DNA of 64,000 nt. It comes from Bacteroidota bacterium. Lineage in GTDB: Bacteria > Bacteroidota > Bacteroidia > Cytophagales > Cyclobacteriaceae. The stretch spans positions 1 to 64,000 of the forward strand of contig JAFDYX010000028.1 in assembly GCA_018267215.1 (NCBI GenBank). The letters are read 5' to 3'. Shown here piece after piece: positions 54,261-62,300 of this stretch. Each line of letters starts with the position of its first letter. Within the stretch, counting starts at the first letter, position 1. The notes beneath the pieces were generated by a model. It was not told the DNA's origin and did no database searches. It saw only the letters and a list, made by a program, of their open reading frames with translations. Made by a program: the position numbers and the translations under genes.

Positions 54261-54605
54261 ATGAAGAAGATATTTTTTTTAGTAATGATAGTATCCGCCT
54301 GCCATTTTGTTTATGGTCAGGGGCGCGATGAGTTTTTCCGGGCATCTGACCCGGCCAAGTCAGTACAAGTTTATCCCAACCCGGCCATCGATTTTATTAC
54401 AGTTAGGTTTGAAGTCCCCTCTGCTAAAATTGTTAAACTAGAGTTTCATTCTATCATTGGCAGCACGCTGGACTTAGAGCAAGAAGCAGTTGACGATTTC
54501 GAAATCAGGGTGAAAGTGAAAGAACTTCCGGTAGGCTATTACATTATAGCCATTAACGACCCAATAAATAATACAAGGGCTTTTTATAAGTTCCTTAAAA
54601 GATAG
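54261..54605 (+). CDS. Stand-alone T9SS type A sorting domain protein
   Basis: A 114-residue protein consisting of a signal peptide (MKKIFFLVMIVSACHFVYGQ), about 15 linker residues and a complete T9SS type A C-terminal domain: VQVYPNPAIDFITVRF, IVKLEFHSIIGSTLDL, VKELPVGYYIIAI and the terminal FYKFLKR. Such domains normally sit at the end of large exported proteins and are cut off by the sortase PorU. Here there is essentially no cargo. It stands alone, 90 bases after nnr. It could be a degenerate cargo remnant or a functional small protein. Confidence 0.82.
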   Translation: MKKIFFLVMIVSACHFVYGQGRDEFFRASDPAKSVQVYPNPAIDFITVRFEVPSAKIVKLEFHSIIGSTLDLEQEAVDDFEIRVKVKELPVGYYIIAINDPINNTRAFYKFLKR

Positions 54606-54638
54606 GCGCAGACATTCTTTCTGACTGTCACTTCTCCC

Positions 54639-55736
54639 TCATAATTGTTTAACCAAAGCCTTCATCATGTTTTCGAATTGCGGATGTGCGTTATTGCAGA
54701 GAACAATAATTGTTTTGTGGCAATCCAAACAACGAAAAATTTCTGTTTTATAGCCGGGATTATCTCCGGTGTGGTAAACTACTTTGCCCAGCGTTGAATC
54801 CATTTTCAACATCCAACCAAACCCATAGTTTGACAGTGTGCCATCATTCAGGCGAGCAGTAGAATATATTTCATTCAATGTTTTTTCTGATACAATCTGA
54901 GCATTGTTCAGAGCGGTGCTCCATTTCAGTAAATCCGAAGAAGTGGAACTTACACGCCCGGGGCCTTTTCTGCCACCAAGCCAAATGGTATAATTAGAGG
55001 AAGGAAAAGAATCGGCCAAAATATATCTCTTCTTATCTTCTGCGTAAGTATATCCTCTTGCGAAATTGCTGATCTGATCTTTTTGCGCTTTACTTCTGAT
55101 GTCTGTATTTTTCATCTGCAATGGATCAAAGATTTTTTCGTGGGCAAACGTGATAAAATCTTTTCCTGACACTTTTTCCACGATACTCCCCAGCAGCACA
55201 TAGCCGGTGTTACTGTATTCATATTTTTCTCCGGGATTGAATAGCGAAGCCGGATGGAATTTTTTTAAATAGAAAATAATATCATCGTTGTTGGCCACTT
55301 TCGATTTATCCCATTTTTCATCCATCAGTTTTTGGTAGTCGGGCAGGCCGGAAGTATGGTTGAGCAAATGGCGAATAGTAATATTAGGGTAAGGTAAGCC
55401 GGGCAAATATTTTTTGATGGCGTCATCGTAATGCAGTTTCCCTTCCTCGCTAAGCATAGCAATGAGCATGGCCGTAAACTGTTTTGAAACAGACGCTAAT
55501 TCAAAAACTGCTGATGTATCCATGGGTTGCTTCGTTTCCCGATGGGTGTACCCAAAAGCTTTGTGGTAAATAGGTTTATCGCGGTCGGCCACCAAAACAA
55601 CTCCACTGAAATCGGGCACAGTTGTCATGATGGAATCTATTCGCTGGCTCAGTGTTTTTACCGATGATGTCTCCTTCCTGGGAGTACACTGCACCATAAA
55701 TACTATGACGAGTAAAAAAAGAATGGAGGCTTTCAT
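54639..55736 (-). CDS. Serine hydrolase lipoprotein (class C beta-lactamase fold)
   Basis: A 365-residue penicillin-binding/beta-lactamase-fold enzyme. Lipobox MVQC (Cys17) anchors it. Catalytic motifs: Ser82-x-x-Lys85 in ELASVSKQFTAM, Tyr-x-Asn in YEYSNTGYVLLG and HTG in VVYHTGDNPGYKT. Family members include D-aminopeptidases, esterases and beta-lactamases; nothing here selects one, so no resistance function is claimed. It is divergent from rsmG with a 41-base gap. Confidence 0.88.
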   Translation of the reverse strand: MKASILFLLVIVFMVQCTPRKETSSVKTLSQRIDSIMTTVPDFSGVVLVADRDKPIYHKAFGYTHRETKQPMDTSAVFELASVSKQFTAMLIAMLSEEGKLHYDDAIKKYLPGLPYPNITIRHLLNHTSGLPDYQKLMDEKWDKSKVANNDDIIFYLKKFHPASLFNPGEKYEYSNTGYVLLGSIVEKVSGKDFITFAHEKIFDPLQMKNTDIRSKAQKDQISNFARGYTYAEDKKRYILADSFPSSNYTIWLGGRKGPGRVSSTSSDLLKWSTALNNAQIVSEKTLNEIYSTARLNDGTLSNYGFGWMLKMDSTLGKVVYHTGDNPGYKTEIFRCLDCHKTIIVLCNNAHPQFENMMKALVKQL

Positions 55737-55777
55737 CTATTTTTGTTTTTTATTGAAGTAACCAAAATCTATCCGAA

Positions 55778-56410
55778 TTGCAAAACGTCTCCACTGTTTT
55801 TCACTATTTTCCTTCTCTCTCCGAACGGCAACAGCAACAATTTTCGGCACTTGCGTCCTTGTATGCCGAATGGAATGAAAAGATCAATGTTATTTCGCGC
55901 AAGGATATTGAAAACATTTATATCAATCATGTTTTGCATTCGCTGGGGATTGCCCGGGTGGTATCATTCAACAAAGGCGCAGAAATTATGGATGTAGGAA
56001 CCGGTGGGGGTTTTCCCGGAATCCCACTATCTATTTTGTTTCCCGAAACTCAATTTTATCTAGTTGATTCCATCGGAAAAAAAATAACGGTGGTGAAAGA
56101 AGTAGCTGCGGCATTGGAACTGAAAAACGTCTTTGCCGAACAAATCAGAGCGGAGCAGGTGAAGCGTAAATTCGATTTTATTGTGAGTCGAGCCGTAACA
56201 CGGATGAAGGAATTTTACGGCTGGACTCACAAAAACATCAAGCCAAAATCCATACATTCTCTTGATAACGGAATTTTATACCTGAAAGGCGGAGACTTAG
56301 ACGAAGAGATGCGCGAACTGAAAATGCCGTACAGTGAATATCTGCTTTCGGATTATTTTAAAGAAGATTTTTTTGAAACGAAGAAAGTGATTTACGTGCC
56401 GGTTCATTAA
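55778..56410 (+). CDS. rsmG: 16S rRNA (guanine(527)-N(7))-methyltransferase
   Basis: A 210-residue RsmG that makes m7G527 in 16S rRNA; loss gives low-level streptomycin resistance in other bacteria. Motifs: YAEWNEKINVISRKDIENIY, the SAM loop MDVGTGGGFPGIPLSILFP, VDSIGKKITVVKEVA and FDFIVSRAVTRM. The start is TTG 55778 (TTG CAA AAC), since no ATG is available before the conserved region. Its TAA overlaps the stop of convergent crcB within TTAA (56407-56410). Confidence 0.93.
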   Translation: MQNVSTVFHYFPSLSERQQQQFSALASLYAEWNEKINVISRKDIENIYINHVLHSLGIARVVSFNKGAEIMDVGTGGGFPGIPLSILFPETQFYLVDSIGKKITVVKEVAAALELKNVFAEQIRAEQVKRKFDFIVSRAVTRMKEFYGWTHKNIKPKSIHSLDNGILYLKGGDLDEEMRELKMPYSEYLLSDYFKEDFFETKKVIYVPVH

Positions 56411-56790
56411 CCGTTCTCTCCCCAATACATCCCTCCGAAAGTAGCTGCCAGGCAAAGCAGCAAACTGGAAAAAATATAAACCAGCGTGGAGAAATGAAAT
56501 CCGTTTTGAATGAGCGCCAGTGTTTCAGCGCTGAATGTTGAAAAAGTACTGAAGCCTCCGCAAAAACCAACTGCCCAAAAAAGCCGGGCTGCCGGGGAAA
56601 TTAGCTGCCGGTGGTCTGCCACCCCGATAACATAGCCCAGCACCAGGCAGGCCACCACATTAACGGTAAGCGTGCCAAAAGGAAAATGATGTGTGTGCAG
56701 GTCGTTCACCCACTTGCCCAGTACAAACCGCACGATACTTCCTGCGCCTCCGCCCACAAATACAATCACGATGTCGTAAAAATATTTCAT
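56407..56790 (-). CDS. crcB: Fluoride efflux channel CrcB/Fluc
   Basis: A 127-residue four-helix fluoride channel that works as an inverted dimer. GGGAGSIVRFVLGKWV at the N-terminus, FGTLTVNVVACLVLGY (TM2, with the conserved Asn) and GFCGGFSTFSTFSAET (TM3 break with the Phe box) are typical. I see no fluoride riboswitch upstream, and it is translationally coupled to plsC (ATGA overlap 56787-56790), so its expression follows plsC. Confidence 0.93.
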   Translation of the reverse strand: MKYFYDIVIVFVGGGAGSIVRFVLGKWVNDLHTHHFPFGTLTVNVVACLVLGYVIGVADHRQLISPAARLFWAVGFCGGFSTFSTFSAETLALIQNGFHFSTLVYIFSSLLLCLAATFGGMYWGENG

Positions 56791-57518
56791 TGGTTTTCTT
56801 CAATCATTTTTTTCATTACATCAAATGCCTGTTGTTTCAACAAAGCAGCTTCGCTGGATGCAGCCACAGGAATTTCGCTGCCTACAAAAATCTTAACTAA
56901 CCCAGGCCTCAGGTTAATGGTGCCGGGTGGCATTAATTTTCCCGCGCCTATCACTACTATCGGCAGCAAGGCCGTTTGGGTATCTACCGCCAGCCGAAAT
57001 GCTCCGTCTTTAAAAGGCTGCAAAATTTCTTTCGATCGGTTTTGTGTGCCTTCGGCAAAAAGTAAAATCGAAATGCCATGTGCCAATGTTTCTTTTAACC
57101 GATCCAAACTTTTTTGTTTGCTCTCGCGGTCTGATCGGTCAACGATAACCGTTGCCCCGCGTGCAATCCAGCCGAACACAGGTATTTTCAATAATTCTTT
57201 TTTTGCCAAAGGTCTGAATTCCCCGGGTATCAACAGCCGTATGCCGGGCAGGTCTAAAAAAGAGGTGTGGTTACTGACATAGATGTACGATTTCCCTTGG
57301 CGAAAATTTTCTCTACCGTAAAACTGATAACGGATAAACGTAAGCCAACTGAAGACCCCTGACCATATCCATAAAAATTTATAGCCGATCCAACTGAACC
57401 GGTTGCCAAACAAAAAAGGCAGTGTGAGCCCCGGCAAAAACAGGAGCATAAAAAAAGTAAATACTATAAACACCCAAAAAATATACAACGCACTAATTAC
57501 TTTTCTAATGATGACCAA
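56787..57518 (-). CDS. plsC: 1-acyl-sn-glycerol-3-phosphate acyltransferase (PlsC family)
   Basis: A 243-residue membrane acyltransferase of phospholipid synthesis, adding the second acyl chain to lysophosphatidic acid. The HX4D motif is VSNHTSFLDL (His84, Asp89); LLFAEGTQNRS is the FPEGTRS block; two N-terminal membrane helices cover about 8-35 and 45-62. The start is TTG 57518 (read GTC ATC ATT AGA next); no ATG is available. The first 25 residues are rich in Ile, Phe and Val. Its stop overlaps the crcB start. Acyl and head-group specificity are not visible; related family members act on ornithine lipids. Confidence 0.88.
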   Translation of the reverse strand: MVIIRKVISALYIFWVFIVFTFFMLLFLPGLTLPFLFGNRFSWIGYKFLWIWSGVFSWLTFIRYQFYGRENFRQGKSYIYVSNHTSFLDLPGIRLLIPGEFRPLAKKELLKIPVFGWIARGATVIVDRSDRESKQKSLDRLKETLAHGISILLFAEGTQNRSKEILQPFKDGAFRLAVDTQTALLPIVVIGAGKLMPPGTINLRPGLVKIFVGSEIPVAASSEAALLKQQAFDVMKKMIEENQ

Positions 57519-57568
57519 AGTGATGTGGTTTTAAATGAATGATTGGTGTTCGCCATTAATTTACTGTG

Positions 57569-57643
57569 TGGGATTTGTGGGATTCGAACCCACGACCCCT
57601 ACCCTGTCAAGGTAGTGCTCTAAACCAGCTGAGCTAAAACCCC
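57569..57643 (-). tRNA. tRNA-Val (anticodon GAC)
   Basis: The 75-base minus-strand sequence folds as a complete cloverleaf: acceptor GGGGTTT/AAATCCC (one G-U pair), D arm GCTC/GAGC, anticodon arm CTACC-TTGACAG-GGTAG with GAC at 57608-57606, variable loop GGGTC and T arm GTGGG-TTCGAAT-CCCAC. The discriminator base is A and the CCA tail is not encoded. It stands next to a tandem repeat of its 5' half plus leader. Confidence 0.95.
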
Positions 57644-57720
57644 ATTATTTTTTTGCTAAGATATGAAAAGGAAACACACACACTTGATAGAAACGATTTC
57701 GCAAAAACTGAACTGATCTA

Positions 57721-57782
57721 TAAAATCCTTACGCACCACCCGCTTGGGCGAGGATGCTCTGAACCAGCTGAGCTAAAACCTC
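57721..57782 (-). pseudogene. tRNA-like pseudogene, copy 2
   Basis: Minus-strand GAGGTTTTAGCTCAGCTGG with a good D arm (GCTC/GAGC) copies the 5' half of the neighbouring tRNA-Val. The anticodon arm is replaced by GCCCAAGCGGGTGG, which pairs poorly, and no T arm follows. Not a functional tRNA. Confidence 0.7.
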
Positions 57783-57860
57783 ATTATTTTTTTGCTAAGA
57801 TATGAAAAGGAAATACACTAACATGATAGAAACGATTTCGCAAAAAACTGAACTGATCTA

Positions 57861-57926
57861 TAAAATCCCTGCGCACGACTCTCCCGCTTAGGTGAGAATT
57901 CGTTAACCCAACTGAACTAAAACCTC
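57861..57926 (-). pseudogene. tRNA-like pseudogene, copy 3
   Basis: Minus-strand GAGGTTTTAGTTCAGTTGG is a more decayed copy; the D stem no longer pairs (GTTC/GAAT in part), the anticodon-like hairpin is TCTC...GAGA around CCTAAGCGG, and there is no T arm. Confidence 0.62.
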
Positions 57927-57945
57927 AATAGTATTTTTAGAAGAC

Positions 57946-58827
57946 TCACGCCATCGGCACGTTTACATGGCGTTCGGCATGGTAAGAAGACCGAACCAAT
58001 GGACCCGATTCAACATACTTCAATCCGCGTTTCAATCCTTCTTCTTTGTAGAGGGCAAATGTTTCGGGATGGATAAATTCAGCTACTTCCACATGCATTT
58101 TGGTAGGCTGCAAGTATTGACCCAATGTCAAAATCATCAGTCCGTTGGCAGCCAAATCATCCATGGCTTTCAGTACTTCTTCTTTTGTTTCCCCTAAGCC
58201 CAGCATGATTCCGCTTTTGGTTCTCTTGCCGGCTTCTCGTATGCGCTTGATCTGCTCGAGGCTGCGTTCGTATTTTGCCTGCGGTCGCACCATGCGGTAA
58301 AGCCTGCCTACCGTTTCCATGTTATGGCTCACTACTTCCTGGCCTGCTTCTATCATCCGGTAGAGGGCATCCCAATTTCCTTTGGTGTCGGGTATCAGGG
58401 TTTCAATGGTAGTGGTGGGGCAAAGTTGTTTTGTTTGAAAAACAGTTTGATACCAAATCTCTGCACCCCGGTCTTTCAGTTCATCGCGGTTTACAGATGT
58501 GATGACGGCATGCTTCACGCCCATTTTTTTGATGGCAACCGCTACACGCTGGGGCTCGTCCACATCATATTCGGTGGGGCGGCCTGTGGCCACCGCGCAG
58601 AAGGTGCAACTACGGGTGCACACATTCCCTAAAATCATAAAGGTAGCAGTGCCTGCTCCCCAGCATTCGCCCATGTTGGGGCAATTGCCGCTTTCGCAAA
58701 TGGTGTGAAGTTTATTTTCATCTACCAGCCTGCGCACTTTGGCATACTCCGGTCCTACGGGCAACTTCACGCGCAGCCAGTCGGGTTTGCGTTTTTTGGG
58801 TTCTTCGATAACAGGAAGTTCGATCAT
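57946..58827 (-). CDS. lipA: Lipoyl synthase
   Basis: A 293-residue radical-SAM enzyme that inserts two sulfur atoms into protein-bound octanoyl groups. The auxiliary cluster Cys are 44, 49 and 55 ([12 protein letters not shown]); the radical SAM Cys are 70, 74 and 77 (CTRSCTFC). The terminal RSSYHAERH supplies the conserved Arg-Ser of the auxiliary cluster. It lies 61 bases after gcvH in the same direction, and the H protein is one of its targets, so the pairing is functional as well as positional. Confidence 0.96.
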   Translation of the reverse strand: MIELPVIEEPKKRKPDWLRVKLPVGPEYAKVRRLVDENKLHTICESGNCPNMGECWGAGTATFMILGNVCTRSCTFCAVATGRPTEYDVDEPQRVAVAIKKMGVKHAVITSVNRDELKDRGAEIWYQTVFQTKQLCPTTTIETLIPDTKGNWDALYRMIEAGQEVVSHNMETVGRLYRMVRPQAKYERSLEQIKRIREAGKRTKSGIMLGLGETKEEVLKAMDDLAANGLMILTLGQYLQPTKMHVEVAEFIHPETFALYKEEGLKRGLKYVESGPLVRSSYHAERHVNVPMA

Positions 58828-58888
58828 AGCTCAGAAAACTTTAGATGGCGGCAATACCTTTGCAGGTTAGCCTCCTCTATTAACCCTT

Positions 58889-59269
58889 CTATTTACCAAT
58901 AAGTTCTTTGTACTGATCTGCACTTAAAAGTTGTGCTGTTTCTGCCGGGTTGCTGATAGTCATTTTGATCATCCAGCCGTCTCCGTAAGGATCGTTGTTT
59001 ACTTTGTCGGGGGCAGTCTCCAATGATTTATTAAACTCCGTGATTTTTCCCGTCAGGGGAAGAAACAAGTCTGAAACAGTTTTCACTGCTTCCACGGTGC
59101 CGAACACATCGTGCTGATTAAGTGTTTGGCCTGCGGTGGTAACATCTACATACACAATGTCGCCCAGTTCGCCTTGGGCAAAAGCAGTAATACCTACGGT
59201 GGCCTGGTTACCATCCAGTTTAATCCACTCGTGATCTTTGGTGTACTTTAATTCGGAAGGGATGCTCAT
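58889..59269 (-). CDS. gcvH: Glycine cleavage system H protein
   Basis: A 126-residue lipoyl carrier protein that shuttles the aminomethyl intermediate between the P, T and L proteins. The lipoylated residue is Lys63 in TVEAVKTVSDLFLPLTG; KYTKDHEWIKLDG opens the domain. The P, T and L genes are not in the window. A TAAATTTG -7-like element sits between it and sprA. Confidence 0.96.
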   Translation of the reverse strand: MSIPSELKYTKDHEWIKLDGNQATVGITAFAQGELGDIVYVDVTTAGQTLNQHDVFGTVEAVKTVSDLFLPLTGKITEFNKSLETAPDKVNNDPYGDGWMIKMTISNPAETAQLLSADQYKELIGK

Positions 59270-59293
59270 ATTTTTGTTGATAAATTAAGAGCC

Positions 59294-59301
59294 CAAATTT
59301 A
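59294..59301 (-). promoter_or_regulatory. Possible -7 element of gcvH-lipA
   Basis: Minus-strand TAAATTTG fits TAnnTTTG, 24 bases before the gcvH ATG and just after the sprA stop (59320). No TTG stands at the expected distance, so support is partial. Confidence 0.4.
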
Positions 59302-59319
59302 AACTATATCCGTGAGAAA

Positions 59320-62300
59320 TTATTGGGTCAACTGGAATATCAATTTAAACCCACCCCGGGTGGTAGCCCGGTAATACGAGTTTGATACCAGCGGATTGTT
59401 GGTAGTGCGTTCGATATAAAACTGAAGTTGCAGTTTCTTGTTGATGGCATAACTAATGTTGGGTCTGAACTGGAAATTGATGTTGCCATTGGTAATGGTG
59501 CTGCCCTGATCTATCCTGCGTTGGATGGTGGCCGTACTCATCAAGCTCATGGTAAACCGGAAGGTGATATCGTTTTTCAGGGTGATGATGCGCCCTGCAT
59601 CGCGAAAAGGAAGGCGCATGTTATTTTTGGTGTAGCCCACCTCTACCGACCAGTCTTTGCCGTTTACTTCTGTAATTTGTGCGTTAGGCACACTGAGCGA
59701 AATATCGCGCTTGGTTTTGTAGTTAAAAGTGAAACTCAATTTAGTTTTCGTTCTTACATTAATGCCTATTAACGGAGCAAATGTTTCGCTGATCAAGACC
59801 TGACTGATTACAAAAACCGGAACTAACTGCCGCAATGAATCGGTGTTAAATTGAGATGCCAAATAAGAACGGTTATAATTTTCTACAGAGCTGGAAACAT
59901 TTAATTGATTAAAGTCATTATACAGCAGCGAATTAGAATAGTTAGCAACCATGTACGATGACGAGTACGCATGGCTGATCAGCACAGAGCTAAAAATATT
60001 TTTAAACGGCTCCAGTTTATTAAGTCCCGAATAATCCAGCCGCCAGTTGGGTAACGGAATGGACGGAAATGGCGAGAGACCCACCGTTTGGGCAGACCTG
60101 CCCGAATAGGCAGCGATAAAGGCGGGTATCAGCACATCTTGCGATTGGGTGTTGTATCCATCGCTGCTATAGGCTTTAAACCTTCTTTGTAATACACCCA
60201 AATTGGTTTTAAACTGATTGAACACATCTGAATTCATGTCATTATTATTTTTGAAAGCCGTTGCCACAGAAATAAAAGAAATTTTGTACGAACCATTTCG
60301 CGATGGATTTAAACCCGCATACGCGCCCTGACCGGTCGTATCTCTGAAAATTTCTTGAAAGGAGGCATTCGATGTTTTTTTGGCATCGAACTGAATTTTC
60401 ACGTCATTAAACGGCTCCATCGAGGCACGCAGGCTGAAGTCTTTCGTCTGCGTTTGCGAAAAAGGCGTAGTCAGTTTTTTATTGTGAACGAGCCATCCGT
60501 TGTTGGCCGCCTTTTGCGCGATGTACGGATCTTGCTCGCCCAACACAAAGCCAACACCGGGCGCCATCCACGACTGATCCAGCCCGAGGAGCTTCGGTGT
60601 TTTGTTAAAGCCGGCCAGCATGGTTCCTTCTGTAACCATGTAGGTTACGTTAATGCTGCGCAGCGACATAATCAGGCGCAGCATGGCTTTCAGCAATTTC
60701 AGTTCGGGCGGATGCGGCACCGTATCGGCACGGGCTAACCGCAATCGTTCTGCTTCATTTTTAGGCGGTGGCGGTTTAGGCTTGGGCGAGTTAATGTCTT
60801 TCAAAAAACCAATCTTATTATACAACTTAACCATGTCCATTTTGCCGGTGAGTGCCTGGTTCCGCGTATTCTGAATGGTATTGCCTATTTTTAAGCTATC
60901 CACCGTTTCTAACGGACCCGCCCGCCAGTTATAGCCTACCGTATATTTATAATCGGCACTTACCCAGTTGGTAGCAGGAAATTTATCGAACGGCAATGTG
61001 TAAGTAGTGTTGATGTTCTGTTCAAAATATTTCATGCGCCCCAACTTCTTTAAATTTCCTATCACCGAATCGCGTGCATGCTGGGTGTTGATGTCGCCAT
61101 AGGGTTCGTCTATAATAGCGTTGGCGGTGGCGTTATAATCTACCTTTAGTGATTTGGTGATAGCCCAACTCATATTATAGTAACGGTTGAAGACAAAGAA
61201 TTTTTGGTAATTGGGCAATTGTGTAATTGAAGTGGGGTCGTTGTTGCGGTAAGCAATTTTAGTGAACGATCGTTCTAGCTCGCCCCGCACCGACATAGAG
61301 GTAGGCACCGGGTTAACATTAAAATCTTTGAGCAACTGCAAATATTTGGAGGAAGTAAACTTCACATCTTTCAGCGGCTGGATGCCTTTAAACTTAGATT
61401 GATACTGCCAGCCTACCGCGCCCTTCACATTCTTGCGTGTGTTCTGCATCAAATTGAAGTTGTGCTGATTGGCCTCCGTGTAGAGGTAGGTAAACGTAAA
61501 ATTTTCTATGTCGTAGATATGGTTTACCGCATCTTTCTTCACTTTCATTTTTCGCACATTCGTGAAGTTGATACTCTTCCGGGTGGATATATCCATGATT
61601 TTATTTAGGTAGGCCGATCGTTGTGCATCTGTGGCAAAGGCGTTGAGTGCAGCGTTGATCCGCAAGTCGGGATTGGCCGGATCGAATTTCGGGTCGGCAA
61701 TGATGCTTTCGTAACTGAAGAACATCGGGATTTTTAAACCCGTGTTGCGCGGCAAAAGTTTTTCCAGGTTCAGGTTCATCGAAATATCAAACTGGTTGAT
61801 GTTGCTGCGCGAGCGCTGATAGATTTTTGTTTGCACATCGCCATATCCAAACCCAATGTGGCGGTACGAGCCGGTGATGGTGCCCAGGTCTGCCAGCTTC
61901 GTACTCATCACTACATTGGCGGCCCATCCGGGCGTTTGGTCGAACCCCGTCAGGCGCAGTTCATCTGCCCACATACACACATCATAACTTCGGCCGTCAT
62001 CGCGCGGGTTGCGGATACCTATCATAATCATTTTAAGCTGGCTCAGGTCGGGGCGCCCCATAATGCGGATGGAGTGTTTGCCATCGGGTAAAGGCTGCGG
62101 GCCATATTGCGGGTAAGGAACCGTTAACGGATAAGCCGCTCTGTCGCGCTGGATTTTAAGCGCATACAAATCATCGAGTGCCAAGTCAATTTGGTTTTGC
62201 AACGGCCACACTTCACTCTGCGAATTGGTATTGGGCGGGGTAACTGCCAGCGGCAATTGCACCTCATAATAGTTCTGATCCCAGTCGGTACCAATACGTA

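Larger units (their letters stand above)
57631..57935. repeat. Tandem repeat of the tRNA-Val 5' half and its leader
   Basis: The block GAGCTAAAACC(C/T)CATT plus downstream spacer starts at 57631 and again at 57770 (139-base period), with a diverged third start at 57914 (144-base period). Shared text in the two spacers includes ATTTTTTTGCTAAGATATG and GAAACGATTTCGCAAAAA with CTGAACTGATCTATAAAATCC. Each repeat carries the D-arm side of a tRNA but no T arm. Confidence 0.82.

Noticed and set aside
54639-55736. Beta-lactamase resistance gene
   Set aside because: The fold motifs are those of the broad serine hydrolase family; nothing indicates antibiotic hydrolysis.
56407-57518. Fluoride riboswitch ahead of crcB
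   Set aside because: crcB is translationally coupled to plsC and no riboswitch-like fold is visible upstream of either gene.
57631-57935. CRISPR array
   Set aside because: The repeats are about 140 bases long, only two to three copies, and contain tRNA halves; no spacer structure or cas genes.
58840-58870. Plus-strand TACCTTTG between lipA and gcvH
   Set aside because: It matches the -7 consensus but points antisense into gcvH, has no TTG upstream at the right distance, and no plus-strand gene follows.
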